The notes below the pieces were generated by a model that did no database searches, was not told the origin of the DNA, and worked only from the letters and a program-made list of their open reading frames with translations. 64,000 nucleotides of DNA from Phycobacter azelaicus (GTDB taxonomy: Bacteria > Pseudomonadota > Alphaproteobacteria > Rhodobacterales > Rhodobacteraceae). Below, piece by piece: positions 49,303 to 58,573 of this stretch (position 1 is the stretch's first letter; each line of letters opens with the position of its first letter). The position numbers and the translations under genes were made by a program. The stretch lies in assembly GCF_014884385.1 (NCBI RefSeq), contig NZ_WKFH01000002.1:6601-70600 (forward strand). Direction: 5' to 3'.

Positions 49303-49575
49303 ATGAAAAATATCTTCGCAGCCTTCGCGCTGGCCGCCATGGCCGCAGCTTCCGCAACTTCCGTTTCTGCTCAGGCAGCCCCTGCACCTGCGGGCGCGGG
49401 TGCCGGTGCCGGCGGCGGTGCCGGTGCCGGCGGCGGTGTCGGTGCCGGTATCGGTGGTGGCCTGGGCTTGGGCGCAGGTGGCATCGCAGCAGGCGTGATC
49501 GCCGCTGCTGTTGTTGTGGGTGTTGTTGTGAGCGACGACGATACCGTCACCACCACCACCACCACCACCAACTGA
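49303..49575 (+). CDS. YjbE/GfcA-like small secreted protein, Gly/Ala-rich with threonine tail
   Basis: A 90-residue protein with a signal peptide (about 1-23, ending SVSAQA), a Gly/Ala-rich low-complexity centre, a hydrophobic stretch (AAGVIAAAVVVGVVV) and the C-terminus DDDTVTTTTTTTN. The threonine tail and overall form match E. coli YjbE and YmcD/GfcA. GGAG lies eight bases before the ATG. YjbG/GfcC, normally the fourth member, is not found in the window. Confidence 0.82.
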   Translation: MKNIFAAFALAAMAAASATSVSAQAAPAPAGAGAGAGGGAGAGGGVGAGIGGGLGLGAGGIAAGVIAAAVVVGVVVSDDDTVTTTTTTTN

Positions 49576-49617
49576 TCTGGCGCCGGTTTCCGGCCCCTTC
49601 TTTGGAATGGATTTCGC

Positions 49618-49643
49618 AGGCGCGCCTCTCAAAAGGCGCGCCT
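49618..49643 (+). terminator. Strong hairpin after the YjbE-like gene
   Basis: AGGCGCGCCT occurs twice (49618-49627 and 49634-49643). It is self-complementary, so the pair forms a 10-bp GC-rich stem with a 6-base loop. Only a short TTT follows. The region 49576-49837 holds nothing else recognisable. Confidence 0.6.
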
Positions 49644-49837
49644 GTTTGCGTTGCGCTGGCGCCTTTTGAGGCGCTGTGCCTGTCTTTTTTTTGCCCAAGT
49701 TCTGTCCCGGAATTTCAATCTTTCGAGGCAAATATACGGGCGGGGCGACACGGAAAGGCTGTACAACCAGAGCGCGTGATCGCATAAAAGTTACAAAATT
49801 CTGAAGTGGTCTCAGAGGCCGGAAGACAGGAAATACG

Positions 49838-52093
49838 ATGTGTGATCTCTGCACCATGACCGCAACGTTCGATCCCAAGCGGCATACGGATGGAAACGGG
49901 TTTGACGGCAGTATGGATGGTGCGATCCAGGCCACACTTTATGAAATCAGCGATGCATCAGCGAGCCGTTTTACCGCCTATGAGATGTCGGTGGGTGATA
50001 GCTTCCGGGGCACGCTTGGCTGGCGCAGCGATCGGGATTGGGTAGAGGTGAGCCTGACGGCCGGGCAGAGCTACGAGATCGCCCTGGATGGTGTCTCCCT
50101 GTCTGATCCCTATCTGCGGCTTTATGATATGAGCGGGAGCCAGATCGGCTATAATGACGATGGCGGGCCGGGGCTGGATTCCCTCTTGCGCTATACGGCC
50201 AGCACCACCGGCACCTATTATGTCGAGGCAGGGGCCTTCGCTGATTATTACACCGGATCCTACACTCTTTCGGTGATCGATGTCGGCAGCCTCCCGGATA
50301 CCAGCGGCACCCTGGATGAGTTGGCCCGTTTCCTCACGCATGGTTTCTGGGGCGGCACTTCGCGTAGTTTCAACACCAGCGGCAGCAACCAGATCACGGT
50401 GAATATCACCGCGCTCACCGAGGATGGCCAGAAACTGGCCCGCTGGGCCTTTGAAGCCTGGGAAGCGGTCGCCAATATCGATTTTGTCGAGGTGAGCGGC
50501 ACCGCTCAGATCACCTTTGATGACAATGCCAGTGGCGCCTATGCCTCTTTCTCGACCAGCGGATCCACGCTTCTGTCCTCCAATGTGAATGTTGGGACCA
50601 GCTGGCTGAGCACCTATGGCACGACCATGTCCAGCTATTCCTTTGCCACCTATATTCACGAGATCGGCCACGCGCTGGGGCTGGGGCACCAGGGGGATTA
50701 CAACGGCTCGGCCACCTACGGGATCGATGATACCTATTCCAACGACAGCTGGCAGATCTCGGTCATGTCCTATTTCGACCAGGATGAGAATACGACCACC
50801 AACGCCAGCCGTGCGGCGCTGATCTCGGCGATGATGTCGGATGTGGTGGCGATCCAGAACCTCTATGGTGCGCCCGGCGCCTCGAGCGAGACCGCAGGCA
50901 ATACCACCTGGGGCGCGAACAGCACCCTGGGAGGTTATCTTGGCGATGCCATGTCCGCGCTTGAGACCAGCGGCAACGGGTCGGTCAGCAACCGGTCCGT
51001 GGCCTTCACCATCTATGACCGCGATGGCCTGGACACCCTGGATCTGAGCTACAACAGCACGAATGACCGGGTGGATCTCAACGACCAGAGCTTTTCGGAC
51101 GTGAGCGGTCTGACCGGCAATCTTGCCATCGCCCGCGGCACGATGATCGAGGACTTCCGCGGTGGCAGCGGCAATGACACCGTGACCGGCAACGAGATGA
51201 ACAACCTCATCTCCGGCAACGATGGCCACGACAGCCTGATCGGCGGGGTCGGTTACGACACGCTTTACGGCGGCGGCGGCGGGGACAGCCTGTCTGGCGG
51301 CAGTGGCCGGGATCTGGTGTCCGGCAACACCGGGGACGACAGCCTTCTGGGCGGCACCGGAGATGACACGCTTTATGGCGGCGACGGCAATGACACCCTG
51401 TTCGGCAACACCGCGCTCGATACGATCTATGGCGAGGCGGGGGATGATTACATCAGCTCTGGCGACGGGGTGGATTTTGTCGATGGCGGCGCGGGCAATG
51501 ATACGATCTATGGCCGCTCGGGCTGGGACAGCCTTTATGGCGGGGACGACGACGATACGCTTTTTGGCTCCGAAGGGGATGACCTGCTGGCCGGGGGGCG
51601 CGGGGATGACTGGGTCTCGGCCGGCTCGGCCTGGGACCGGGTCTATGGCAACTCCGGCAATGATACGCTGTATGGCAATTTCGGTTCAGACTGGATCTCG
51701 GGCGGTGGCGGTCGCGACAGTCTTTATGGCGGCACCGGCGATGATACGCTTTTGGGCGGTGGCGGCGATGATCGGCTTTGGGGCAATCAGGGCGTGGACC
51801 GCCTGGATGGCGGCGGCGGCGATGATGTTATGCGCGGCGGCACCCTGGCGGATACTTTCGTGTTCAATATCGGCTATGACCGGGATGAGATCGCGGATTT
51901 CGAACTGGACCGCGACACCCTTCTGCTGTCGACCAGCCTGACCGATGGCGAGACCGATGGCGATGCGATCCTGCAGAGCTTTGGCGCCCTGGTGGGGGCG
52001 GATGTGGTTCTCGATTTTGGTGATGGCGACACATTGATCCTGATGAATCTGGCCAGTTTGAGTGGTCTGGCAGACAGGATCGACACCTTCTGA
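49838..52093 (+). CDS. Serralysin-type RTX metalloprotease (M10B)
   Basis: A 751-residue secreted protease. A PPC-like beta domain (about 45-147) precedes the catalytic domain. The zinc site HEIGHALGLGH is at 274-284 and the Met-turn SVMSYF carries M310. RTX nonapeptides (about 440-670) and a C-terminal type I secretion module follow. AGGAAA lies five bases before the ATG. No N-terminal signal peptide is seen, as expected for type I secretion, and no exporter genes are on the plasmid. The RTX part from 51352 is near-identical in DNA to that of the 21356 gene. Confidence 0.93.
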   Translation: MCDLCTMTATFDPKRHTDGNGFDGSMDGAIQATLYEISDASASRFTAYEMSVGDSFRGTLGWRSDRDWVEVSLTAGQSYEIALDGVSLSDPYLRLYDMSGSQIGYNDDGGPGLDSLLRYTASTTGTYYVEAGAFADYYTGSYTLSVIDVGSLPDTSGTLDELARFLTHGFWGGTSRSFNTSGSNQITVNITALTEDGQKLARWAFEAWEAVANIDFVEVSGTAQITFDDNASGAYASFSTSGSTLLSSNVNVGTSWLSTYGTTMSSYSFATYIHEIGHALGLGHQGDYNGSATYGIDDTYSNDSWQISVMSYFDQDENTTTNASRAALISAMMSDVVAIQNLYGAPGASSETAGNTTWGANSTLGGYLGDAMSALETSGNGSVSNRSVAFTIYDRDGLDTLDLSYNSTNDRVDLNDQSFSDVSGLTGNLAIARGTMIEDFRGGSGNDTVTGNEMNNLISGNDGHDSLIGGVGYDTLYGGGGGDSLSGGSGRDLVSGNTGDDSLLGGTGDDTLYGGDGNDTLFGNTALDTIYGEAGDDYISSGDGVDFVDGGAGNDTIYGRSGWDSLYGGDDDDTLFGSEGDDLLAGGRGDDWVSAGSAWDRVYGNSGNDTLYGNFGSDWISGGGGRDSLYGGTGDDTLLGGGGDDRLWGNQGVDRLDGGGGDDVMRGGTLADTFVFNIGYDRDEIADFELDRDTLLLSTSLTDGETDGDAILQSFGALVGADVVLDFGDGDTLILMNLASLSGLADRIDTF
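51352..51857 (+). repeat. RTX module shared with 23515-24020 (copy 2)
   Basis: Gap-free partner of 23515-24020. Both copies are in frame and in the same orientation, so recombination between them would exchange C-terminal halves or excise the intervening 27.8 kb, which includes repA, parA and parB. Confidence 0.9.
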
Positions 52094-52202
52094 GGCGGCT
52101 TACAGCGTCTGACGAAAAGCCTGAGACATCACGCATCACCTGACGCGTTGAAATCTTTGATTTCAGGCAGCGATAGGTGATTCAAGTTTTTCGCATGGCG
52201 GC

Positions 52203-53501
52203 TCAGAGCCGCAGGTCGGACTGATCTGCGGTAAAGACGCTTTTGAGGTCAAAGAACACATGATCCGCCGCGCCAAAGCGGCGCAGGGCCGCAGCGCCCG
52301 CCGCCTTGAAGGTCTCATGCGGCACCGCCAGCAACACCCCGTCATACTGACCTTCGCCCGGATCCGTGATCGGGGTGATGCCGTATTCGACCTTGGCCTC
52401 GGCGCTGTCGACCATGGGATCGTGCACATCCACCGTGAGACCATATTCTTCCAGTTCGCGCAGCACATCCACCACGCGGGTATTGCGCAGATCGGGGCAG
52501 TTCTCCTTGAAGCTGAGGCCCAGGATCAGCACCCGGCCGCCGTGCACCGGAAACCCCTTGCGCAGCATCTCCTTGACCATGCGGCCGGCCACATAGGCGC
52601 CCATACCGTCATTGATGCGCCGCCCGGCCAGGATCACCTGCGGGTGATAGCCGATCGCCTCGGCCTTGTGGGTGAGATAGTAGGGATCCACCCCGATGCA
52701 GTGCCCGCCCACCAGACCGGGGCGGAAGGGCAGAAAGTTCCATTTGGTGCCGGCCGCCTCGAGCACGGCCTGGGTGTCGATGCCCATGCGGTTGAAGATC
52801 ATCGCCAGCTCGTTGACCAGCGAGATATTGAGATCGCGCTGGGTGTTCTCGATCACCTTGGCGGCCTCGGCCACGCGGATGCTTTGGGCCCGGTAGGTGC
52901 CGGCGGTGATGATCTGCCGATAGAGTGCATCGATCTCGGCCGCCACCTCGGGCGTCGAGCCCGATGTCACCTTCAGGATGTCGGGCAGCCGGTGCGCCTT
53001 GTCGCCGGGGTTGATCCGCTCGGGGCTGTAGCCGACGTGGAAATCCCTGTTGCAGGTCAGCCCGGATACCTGCTCCAGCACCGGCACACAGTCCTCTTCG
53101 GTGGCGCCGGGATATACGGTGCTTTCGTAGATGACGATATCGCCGGGTTTCAGAACCTCTCCCACCGTCTGCGAGGCGCGCAGCAGCGGGCTGAGGTCGG
53201 GGCGTTTGTGGGCGTCGATCGGGGTGGGCACGGTGACGATATAGATCCGGCAGTCGGCGATCTGCTGCGGATCATCGGCATAGCGCAGCTGCTGCGCCGC
53301 CTTCAGCGCCTCAGGCTCCACCTCGCGGGTGCGGTCCTCGCCCGCTTTCAGGGCAGCAATGCGGGCCGCATCGATGTCAAAGCCAACGGTGGGGCGGATC
53401 TTGCCGAATTCCACCGCCAGCGGCAGGCCGACATAGCCAAGGCCGATGACGGCAATCACCCCTTCGGGGCTGGAGGCGGTCTGCGCGCTGCTCTCTGTCA
53501 T
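52203..53501 (-). CDS. UDP-HexNAc 6-dehydrogenase (WbpA/TviB type)
   Basis: A 432-residue nucleotide-sugar dehydrogenase. NAD motif [13 protein letters not shown] (17-29), the segment [13 protein letters not shown], and the catalytic cysteine C268 in [15 protein letters not shown] are present, followed by the C-terminal UDP-binding domain. It oxidises C6 of a UDP-HexNAc to a uronic acid in two NAD steps. The subgroup looks like TviB/WbpA, not UDP-glucose dehydrogenase, which is moderate confidence. It follows the epimerase gene by 33 bp on the minus strand. Confidence 0.9.
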   Translation of the reverse strand: MTESSAQTASSPEGVIAVIGLGYVGLPLAVEFGKIRPTVGFDIDAARIAALKAGEDRTREVEPEALKAAQQLRYADDPQQIADCRIYIVTVPTPIDAHKRPDLSPLLRASQTVGEVLKPGDIVIYESTVYPGATEEDCVPVLEQVSGLTCNRDFHVGYSPERINPGDKAHRLPDILKVTSGSTPEVAAEIDALYRQIITAGTYRAQSIRVAEAAKVIENTQRDLNISLVNELAMIFNRMGIDTQAVLEAAGTKWNFLPFRPGLVGGHCIGVDPYYLTHKAEAIGYHPQVILAGRRINDGMGAYVAGRMVKEMLRKGFPVHGGRVLILGLSFKENCPDLRNTRVVDVLRELEEYGLTVDVHDPMVDSAEAKVEYGITPITDPGEGQYDGVLLAVPHETFKAAGAAALRRFGAADHVFFDLKSVFTADQSDLRL

Positions 53502-53534
53502 CCTGCTCTGTCCTTTACGATCCCTGTGCCCTGA

Positions 53535-54593
53535 TCACTTGCCGTAATAGTCCCGGAACCAGGACACGAAATGGGCAATACCTGTCTTCACATCGGTCTG
53601 CGGGCGATAGCCGGTCAGGGCGTTCAAGAGATCCGCATTGGCCCAGGTGGCGGGCACATCGCCCTTCTGCATCTCCATGTAATTGCGGATGGCCTTTTGC
53701 CCCAGCGCCTCTTCGATGGCCTCGATGAAATCCAGGAGGCGCACCTTGTCGGAATTGCCGATATTGACGACCCGGTAGGGGGCCACCGGCGACAGGCTGT
53801 CCCCGGCGGGAATGTCCTCGGGGGTTTCGGGGCGGCGCGGCACCGCATCGATCAGCAGGCGGATGGCGCGCACCAGATCGTCGATATAGGTAAAGTCGCG
53901 GTACATGTCGCCGTGATTGTAAATGTCGATGGGCCGCCCATCGAGGATCGCATCGGTGAATTTGAACAGCGCCAGATCCGGGCGCCCCCAGGGGCCGTAG
54001 ACGGTGAAGAAGCGGAACATGGTGGTGGGCAGGTTCCACAGGTGCGCATAGGAGTGCCCCATGCTTTCGCCGGCCTTCTTGGTGGCGGCATAGATGGTCA
54101 GCGGGGTGTCGGCCTTGTCGGTCTCGGCAAAGGGCATCTGCGTATTGGCGCCATAGACCGATGAGGTCGAGGCCATCAGCAGGTGATCCACCGCATGCTG
54201 GCGGGCGATCTCCATCACGTTGAAGGTGCCCACGATATTGCTGTCCACATAGGCGCGCGGGTTTTCCAGGCTGTAGCGCACCCCGGCCTGGGCCGCGAGA
54301 TGCACGATCACGTCGGGGCGAAAATCGCCTGCGACCTCGGCCAGCAGCTCGGCGTCTTCGACCATGCCTTCGGTGCAGGCAAAGCCGGGGCTTTGCGCCA
54401 GCATCTGGTGACGGCGCTGTTTGAGGGTGACATCGTAATAGTCGGTCATGCCGTCATAGCCATGCACCCGGAAGCCTTCGGCCAGAAGCAGCCGGGCCAG
54501 GTGAAAGCCGATAAAGCCGGCGGTGCCGGTGATCAGCACCCGGCGGCCCGTTGCCGGGGCGGCGGAAGAGGAAGACGAAAGCGGATCGATCAT
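53535..54593 (-). CDS. UDP-uronate 4-epimerase-like enzyme
   Basis: A 352-residue extended SDR resembling UDP-glucuronate 4-epimerases: [18 protein letters not shown] (19-36), [40 protein letters not shown] (YxxxK) and [12 protein letters not shown] chose the ATG at 54593. Paired with the downstream dehydrogenase it would give UDP-GalA- or UDP-GalNAcA-type sugars (the order of the two steps is not fixed by sequence). Confidence 0.88.
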   Translation of the reverse strand: MIDPLSSSSSAAPATGRRVLITGTAGFIGFHLARLLLAEGFRVHGYDGMTDYYDVTLKQRRHQMLAQSPGFACTEGMVEDAELLAEVAGDFRPDVIVHLAAQAGVRYSLENPRAYVDSNIVGTFNVMEIARQHAVDHLLMASTSSVYGANTQMPFAETDKADTPLTIYAATKKAGESMGHSYAHLWNLPTTMFRFFTVYGPWGRPDLALFKFTDAILDGRPIDIYNHGDMYRDFTYIDDLVRAIRLLIDAVPRRPETPEDIPAGDSLSPVAPYRVVNIGNSDKVRLLDFIEAIEEALGQKAIRNYMEMQKGDVPATWANADLLNALTGYRPQTDVKTGIAHFVSWFRDYYGK

Positions 54594-55033
54594 CGGCGGG
54601 CAGGTTTCCAGAAAAGGCGTAACGCTGTGAGGCCTATAGGGAAACGGGGGCAAAAACCATGCCCGATTGCAGGGGATTTTGGCATATATTTACCATAACA
54701 ATGATTATTGGAATTATTCTTGTGCGCGCAAAGCTCCTTGAGACCATCAGCGGTAGCCCTCCACCGTGGCCTCGATCGCGCTGGGCGGTTTGGCCAAATT
54801 ATATCGCGCTCTGGTCGATTGAGCGGCTAAATGGGAAATGCGTGCTTCTTGAACCTCAAAGAGCCATCAGAGATCATCGCCAAACGTCTGATATAATAAT
54901 ATATTACAATTACTTGGTCGATTTCGATTTCGAGGGATATGGCTCCTTCAACATTCTCACTGCACACGCAAGATGTGTTAAAAACTGTTAATGTTTTTGA
55001 AAAAATTTCTGAGGAGCACAGGACCGCGATTTG
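54594..55033. other. AT-rich 440-bp intergenic region
   Basis: This gap between the AGE-family gene and the 4-epimerase gene (both minus strand) is clearly AT-richer than its surroundings, with stretches such as GATATAATAATATATTAC around 54890-54910. A weak hairpin AAAAAC/GTTTTT is at 54980-54998. It probably carries the promoter for the epimerase/dehydrogenase pair. A 110-codon plus-strand frame at 54659-54991 shows no signs of being real. Confidence 0.5.
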
Positions 55034-56143
55034 TCATGGATTTGCCGACAGCCCCTGCCCGCCCGACAGGTAGAACCGGAAGGCGACCAGGATGTGATAG
55101 AAGGTCGAGGCGGGCATATTCTGCGACAGCAGATCGCTCGCGCTGCTGCGCTTGTCGTACCAGCCGCCGGGCACCGGGGTTTGCAGGTAATCCCGCCACA
55201 TCAGCGCCAGCACCTCTTCGGGGCTGCAGCCCGCGGGCAGCGCATGGCCGCGGCGGCGCAGGGTAACGCTGGCCTTCAGAAATTCGGTCTGCGGCCACAT
55301 GCGGCGACTGCCCGAGAGCGGATCCGCCCGGTCCGGCAAGAGACCCGCCGCATCGCGCCGATCAATCACCGCCTGGAACAGATGCGCCAGGTCCAGGCCA
55401 CTGTTCTGCCCGGTCAGCACCTCGTAGCGGTCGATCAGGTAGATCCATTCCGCCATATGGCCGGGCTCAACCCTTTGCAGATCGGGTGGAAGCGGTAGCC
55501 AGTCGGGGTCGAAATACTCCAGCACCCGGCCATCCTCGGTCAGGAAGACCTCGCGGTAGAGCGTAAGACACTCTTCGGCCATGCTGCGAAAGCGCGCCTC
55601 TCCCGTGGCCGCAAAAAGCGCGGTTGCGGTCTCGAACATATGCATATGGGGGTTCTGGCGGCGGCGCGCGGGAGCCTCGGCGCTTTCGAACCAGCCCCGG
55701 GGCGCCTTGAGCCGGGCCAGTTCGGCCTCAAGCCGGGTCAGATCCGCTGCGACGTCAAAGCCCGCTTCGATCAGGGCGGCGGCGGCCAGCAGCATGAAGG
55801 CCAGATCATAAAGGTCATGGGGTGCGCTGATCAGGCTGCAATCGGGCGCAAGGCGGGCGCCGAGGTTGCCGGTGTCGGGATCAAAGCCCTGGTCCATGGC
55901 AAAGCGGAACAGCTGCAGCGCCAGGGCCTGATGGTCCGGCTCCTGCGACTGGGCAAAGCAATAGGCCTGGCGCACCTGCACCCGAAGGCGGCGCTCCATA
56001 TCCGCTAGCGGGGCGCCCGCGTGGTCCAGCGCCTCCCAGACGGTGCCGGTGGCCGCATCCACGCCAGTGCCGGTCCACAGCGGCAGGGCGTCATCAGCCA
56101 GCCAGCGGGGCAGCTCGTGGTGCCAGTTGTGGTCTTGGGTCAT
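55034..56143 (-). CDS. AGE-family N-acylglucosamine 2-epimerase-like protein
   Basis: A 369-residue alpha/alpha-barrel sugar epimerase or isomerase of the N-acylglucosamine 2-epimerase superfamily (HPHMHMFE-type histidine region NPHMHMFETATALF, EYFDPDWLPLP, VEPGHMAEWIYLIDRY, RMWPQTEFLKA). Family members make ManNAc from GlcNAc or interconvert mannose and related sugars. I chose the ATG at 56143, which overlaps the sialyltransferase stop (ATGA). The context suggests it feeds the NeuB-like synthase with a manno-configured sugar. Confidence 0.88.
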   Translation of the reverse strand: MTQDHNWHHELPRWLADDALPLWTGTGVDAATGTVWEALDHAGAPLADMERRLRVQVRQAYCFAQSQEPDHQALALQLFRFAMDQGFDPDTGNLGARLAPDCSLISAPHDLYDLAFMLLAAAALIEAGFDVAADLTRLEAELARLKAPRGWFESAEAPARRRQNPHMHMFETATALFAATGEARFRSMAEECLTLYREVFLTEDGRVLEYFDPDWLPLPPDLQRVEPGHMAEWIYLIDRYEVLTGQNSGLDLAHLFQAVIDRRDAAGLLPDRADPLSGSRRMWPQTEFLKASVTLRRRGHALPAGCSPEEVLALMWRDYLQTPVPGGWYDKRSSASDLLSQNMPASTFYHILVAFRFYLSGGQGLSANP

Positions 56144-56961
56144 TGTGAGTGTCCTTTTGTCCGTCGGATCAGGGCGCTGCTCTTGCGCAAGACCTTCAAC
56201 AGGGAAATCGGATAGACCCCACTGCGCGAGACCCAATCCTGCGGGGGAGTTTTGCGTGCCAGCCGCAAGGAAGGCCCGCCCCGCAGCGGTGCCAAATCCG
56301 TCAGCGGTGCCAGTACCGGATTGTCCGCAGCGCGCAGCAGGCGGCAGTCGCCCCGGTCACGCAGGGCCCGCAGGATATCGAGATCCAGCTCCAGCGCATG
56401 GAGGTGCTGATCAAAGCCGCGCTGGCCCAGGTCCTGCCCCATCAAGGCTCGAAAATGGGGGCCTGGCTCGAATGGGTAGCGGCGTTTGCCGGTGTAGAAA
56501 TCAAGACCGGCCAGAATGATCTCTTCAGCGCCCATGGCATGGGCCATGAGCAGGGCGTAAAGGCCGGTGGTGGGGTGACGCTGATGGCGGGCGATCAGGC
56601 GCTGCACCTCGGTTTCGATATGGACATCGCGGTAGCGCATCGGCTGATAGAGCGCAGCAAAACGGCGCTGCCCGGCCCGCACCACGCGCGGGTTGTGGCT
56701 GGTCCAGCTGCCCAGGTCATAATCCTGGCGGCAGCGATAGAGGGTTTCGAACATGAAGGGGGCCACGCGGGGATCGCCTGCCATGAAGGCCAGATCCACC
56801 CGTCGACCAAGGTAGAAGTCCGGTTCAAAAAAGAAGTTGTTGGTGCGGATGATGAAATCATCTGGCAGGATGCGGCCTGGCTCCAGGTCCGCGATCGAGG
56901 CACCATTGCTGGCCACCACGACCGGGCGGTCCCGCAGCTGTCGCGTGGGGTCTTTGGTCAC
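56140..56961 (-). CDS. GT42-family sialyltransferase (CstII-like)
   Basis: A 273-residue glycosyltransferase resembling Campylobacter CstI/CstII. VVASNGASIADLEPGR matches the GNGPSL opening. IIRTNNFFFEPDFYLGR (38-52) contains the conserved asparagine, TTGLYALLMAHAMGAEEI (131-147) and LAGLDFYTGKR (150-160) match TSGVYM.../LSGIDFY, and the histidine in FDQHLHALELDLDIL fits the catalytic base position. The start is GTG at 56961, overlapping the upstream stop (GTGA). It transfers a nonulosonic acid from its CMP form to an acceptor glycan. GT42 enzymes are best known in host-associated bacteria. Confidence 0.9.
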   Translation of the reverse strand: MTKDPTRQLRDRPVVVASNGASIADLEPGRILPDDFIIRTNNFFFEPDFYLGRRVDLAFMAGDPRVAPFMFETLYRCRQDYDLGSWTSHNPRVVRAGQRRFAALYQPMRYRDVHIETEVQRLIARHQRHPTTGLYALLMAHAMGAEEIILAGLDFYTGKRRYPFEPGPHFRALMGQDLGQRGFDQHLHALELDLDILRALRDRGDCRLLRAADNPVLAPLTDLAPLRGGPSLRLARKTPPQDWVSRSGVYPISLLKVLRKSSALIRRTKGHSQ

Positions 56962-58178
56962 GGAGTCGTGGCCTCGGCAGAGCGCAAGACATCGGCCATG
57001 GCGCGCAGGGCACCCTTGCCGCCGGGCAGCGGCAGGATCCAGTCGGCGATCCCCAGGATCTCGGGGTGGGCATCGCTGGGGCAGGCAGAGAGGTCGGCCC
57101 GCTCCATCGCACCGCGGTCATTGATATCATTGCCCACGAAAAGAAGATCTGCCCAGGTCAGACCCTGTTCCTGCAGCCAGGCCTCAAGCGCGGCCACCTT
57201 GTCATCGACGCTGTGGTAGACCTCAAGTTGCAGTTTCTCGGCGCGCCGCAGCACCACCGGGTTCTTTTCCTTGGAGAGGATCATCATCCGGTAACGCCCG
57301 GACTGGCGCAAAAGAGAAATTCCCATGCCGTCCCGGCGCGAGGTGCGCACGCTTTCCACCCCGTTCTGATCTGTCAGCACCAGATCGTCCGTATGGACCC
57401 CGTCGAAATCCATCACGATGGCCTTGATCTGCTTCAGGCGCGCAGGGGCCAGCTCGCTCTGCCCGCCTGCCTGGGCGATCTGCGAGCACAGGGCGAAATC
57501 CTGCAGGGTATCGATCTCGATCGGCGGGTGATCCACCGGGTAGAGCGCCACCGTGCCGCAGAACCGCTGGCCGGTCTTCAGGAACGGCTCCAGCGCCACG
57601 CAGTAGATGGCGCCGCTTTCGCAATACTGCGGCGGCAGATCCTGGCGGCGCTTGCGCTGCTCGCGCTCGTTGTGGTTGATCCCCACGCCCAGCCCGGCGT
57701 CATCCAGCCCCCAGAGGAAGGAGTGATCCTCGGTCACCGACAGGGCGCAATCGGCGCCGCGCGCCTCCATCTCGGCCAGGCAGCCATCGATGTCATCGCC
57801 GCGGGTAAAGGGCGAGGTGCACTGCAAGAAGACCAGCTTGTCGAGGGCGGGAAGATCGGCGCGCACCAGAGGCACCGCATGTAGCCAGCCGGCCTCGGAG
57901 GTAGCGGTGTCCCCAGAGAGATCCGCAGGGCGATCAATGATGCGGGCACCGTGCAGGCGGGCCTCGGCCGCAATGGCGGCATCATCGGTGGAGACATAGA
58001 CTGCCGCCACACGTGTCGCCGCCCGCGCCGCCCGCACCGAACGACCGATCAGCGAGACCCCCCCGACGGGGCGCAGGTTCTTGCCCGGCACCCCCTTGGA
58101 GCCGCCCCGAGCCAGGATGATGCAGGCGGTGTCCTGACGGGACGCTGTGGGCATGTTGGAGGGGGAAGGCTGGGTCAT
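56958..58178 (-). CDS. CMP-nonulosonate synthetase fused to KdsC-like HAD phosphatase
   Basis: A 406-residue two-domain enzyme. Residues about 15-235 form a CMP-sialate synthetase (ILARGGSKGVPGKNLRPVGG, 21-40). Residues about 250-400 are a HAD phosphatase of the KdsC type, with the nucleophile/acid pair D257/D259 in IVMDFDGVHTD and VGNDINDRGAM later on. Such fusions suggest a pathway through a sugar 9-phosphate, where the phosphatase frees the acid before activation. It is the first gene of a three-gene coupled operon with the sialyltransferase and the 2-epimerase. Confidence 0.9.
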   Translation of the reverse strand: MTQPSPSNMPTASRQDTACIILARGGSKGVPGKNLRPVGGVSLIGRSVRAARAATRVAAVYVSTDDAAIAAEARLHGARIIDRPADLSGDTATSEAGWLHAVPLVRADLPALDKLVFLQCTSPFTRGDDIDGCLAEMEARGADCALSVTEDHSFLWGLDDAGLGVGINHNEREQRKRRQDLPPQYCESGAIYCVALEPFLKTGQRFCGTVALYPVDHPPIEIDTLQDFALCSQIAQAGGQSELAPARLKQIKAIVMDFDGVHTDDLVLTDQNGVESVRTSRRDGMGISLLRQSGRYRMMILSKEKNPVVLRRAEKLQLEVYHSVDDKVAALEAWLQEQGLTWADLLFVGNDINDRGAMERADLSACPSDAHPEILGIADWILPLPGGKGALRAMADVLRSAEATTP

Positions 58179-58363
58179 ACGGTGGTTCTATCTGCTCATT
58201 CTTAAATAGGCCTGAGGCCCCAAGAGCCCACCCGGAAACCGGATTAATGTGGACCGTTGACGGCAGCTGGCGCAATCGGCCCTTGTTTACAAAGCCCATA
58301 GCGGCGTGTAAATCCCACCACAGTTTCCCCCGACCTGACCCATGTGTTCAATATCCGGCCAAC

Positions 58364-58573
58364 ATGCTGCAAAGATTAAAACAGTCTCGTCTTGGCAAGG
58401 TCCTTTACCGGCTCTCGCGCAGCTCCTTTGGCAGCCCTTTGCGTCTTTTGGCCCGCCTGGTTCAACATGAGCGCCTGAACCCCAGTCACCTTGCGTGGCG
58501 CAACCGGCGCCACAACCGGCAGCAAATGCAAATTCTGGCCCGTTTCGAGGCCAAAACCCGGCGGCCCGGATGA
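58364..58573 (+). CDS. Small basic protein upstream of the putative glycosyltransferase
   Basis: A 69-residue Arg/Leu-rich frame (MLQRLKQSRLGKVLYRLSRS...) that ends in ATGA overlapping the next start, which supports real translation. No family is recognised. It could instead be leader sequence or an N-terminal piece of the next protein. Confidence 0.45.
   Translation: MLQRLKQSRLGKVLYRLSRSSFGSPLRLLARLVQHERLNPSHLAWRNRRHNRQQMQILARFEAKTRRPG

Noticed and set aside
54659..54991. 110-codon plus-strand frame in the AT-rich intergenic region
   Set aside because: No ribosome-binding site, no recognisable motif, and its composition follows the local AT-richness.
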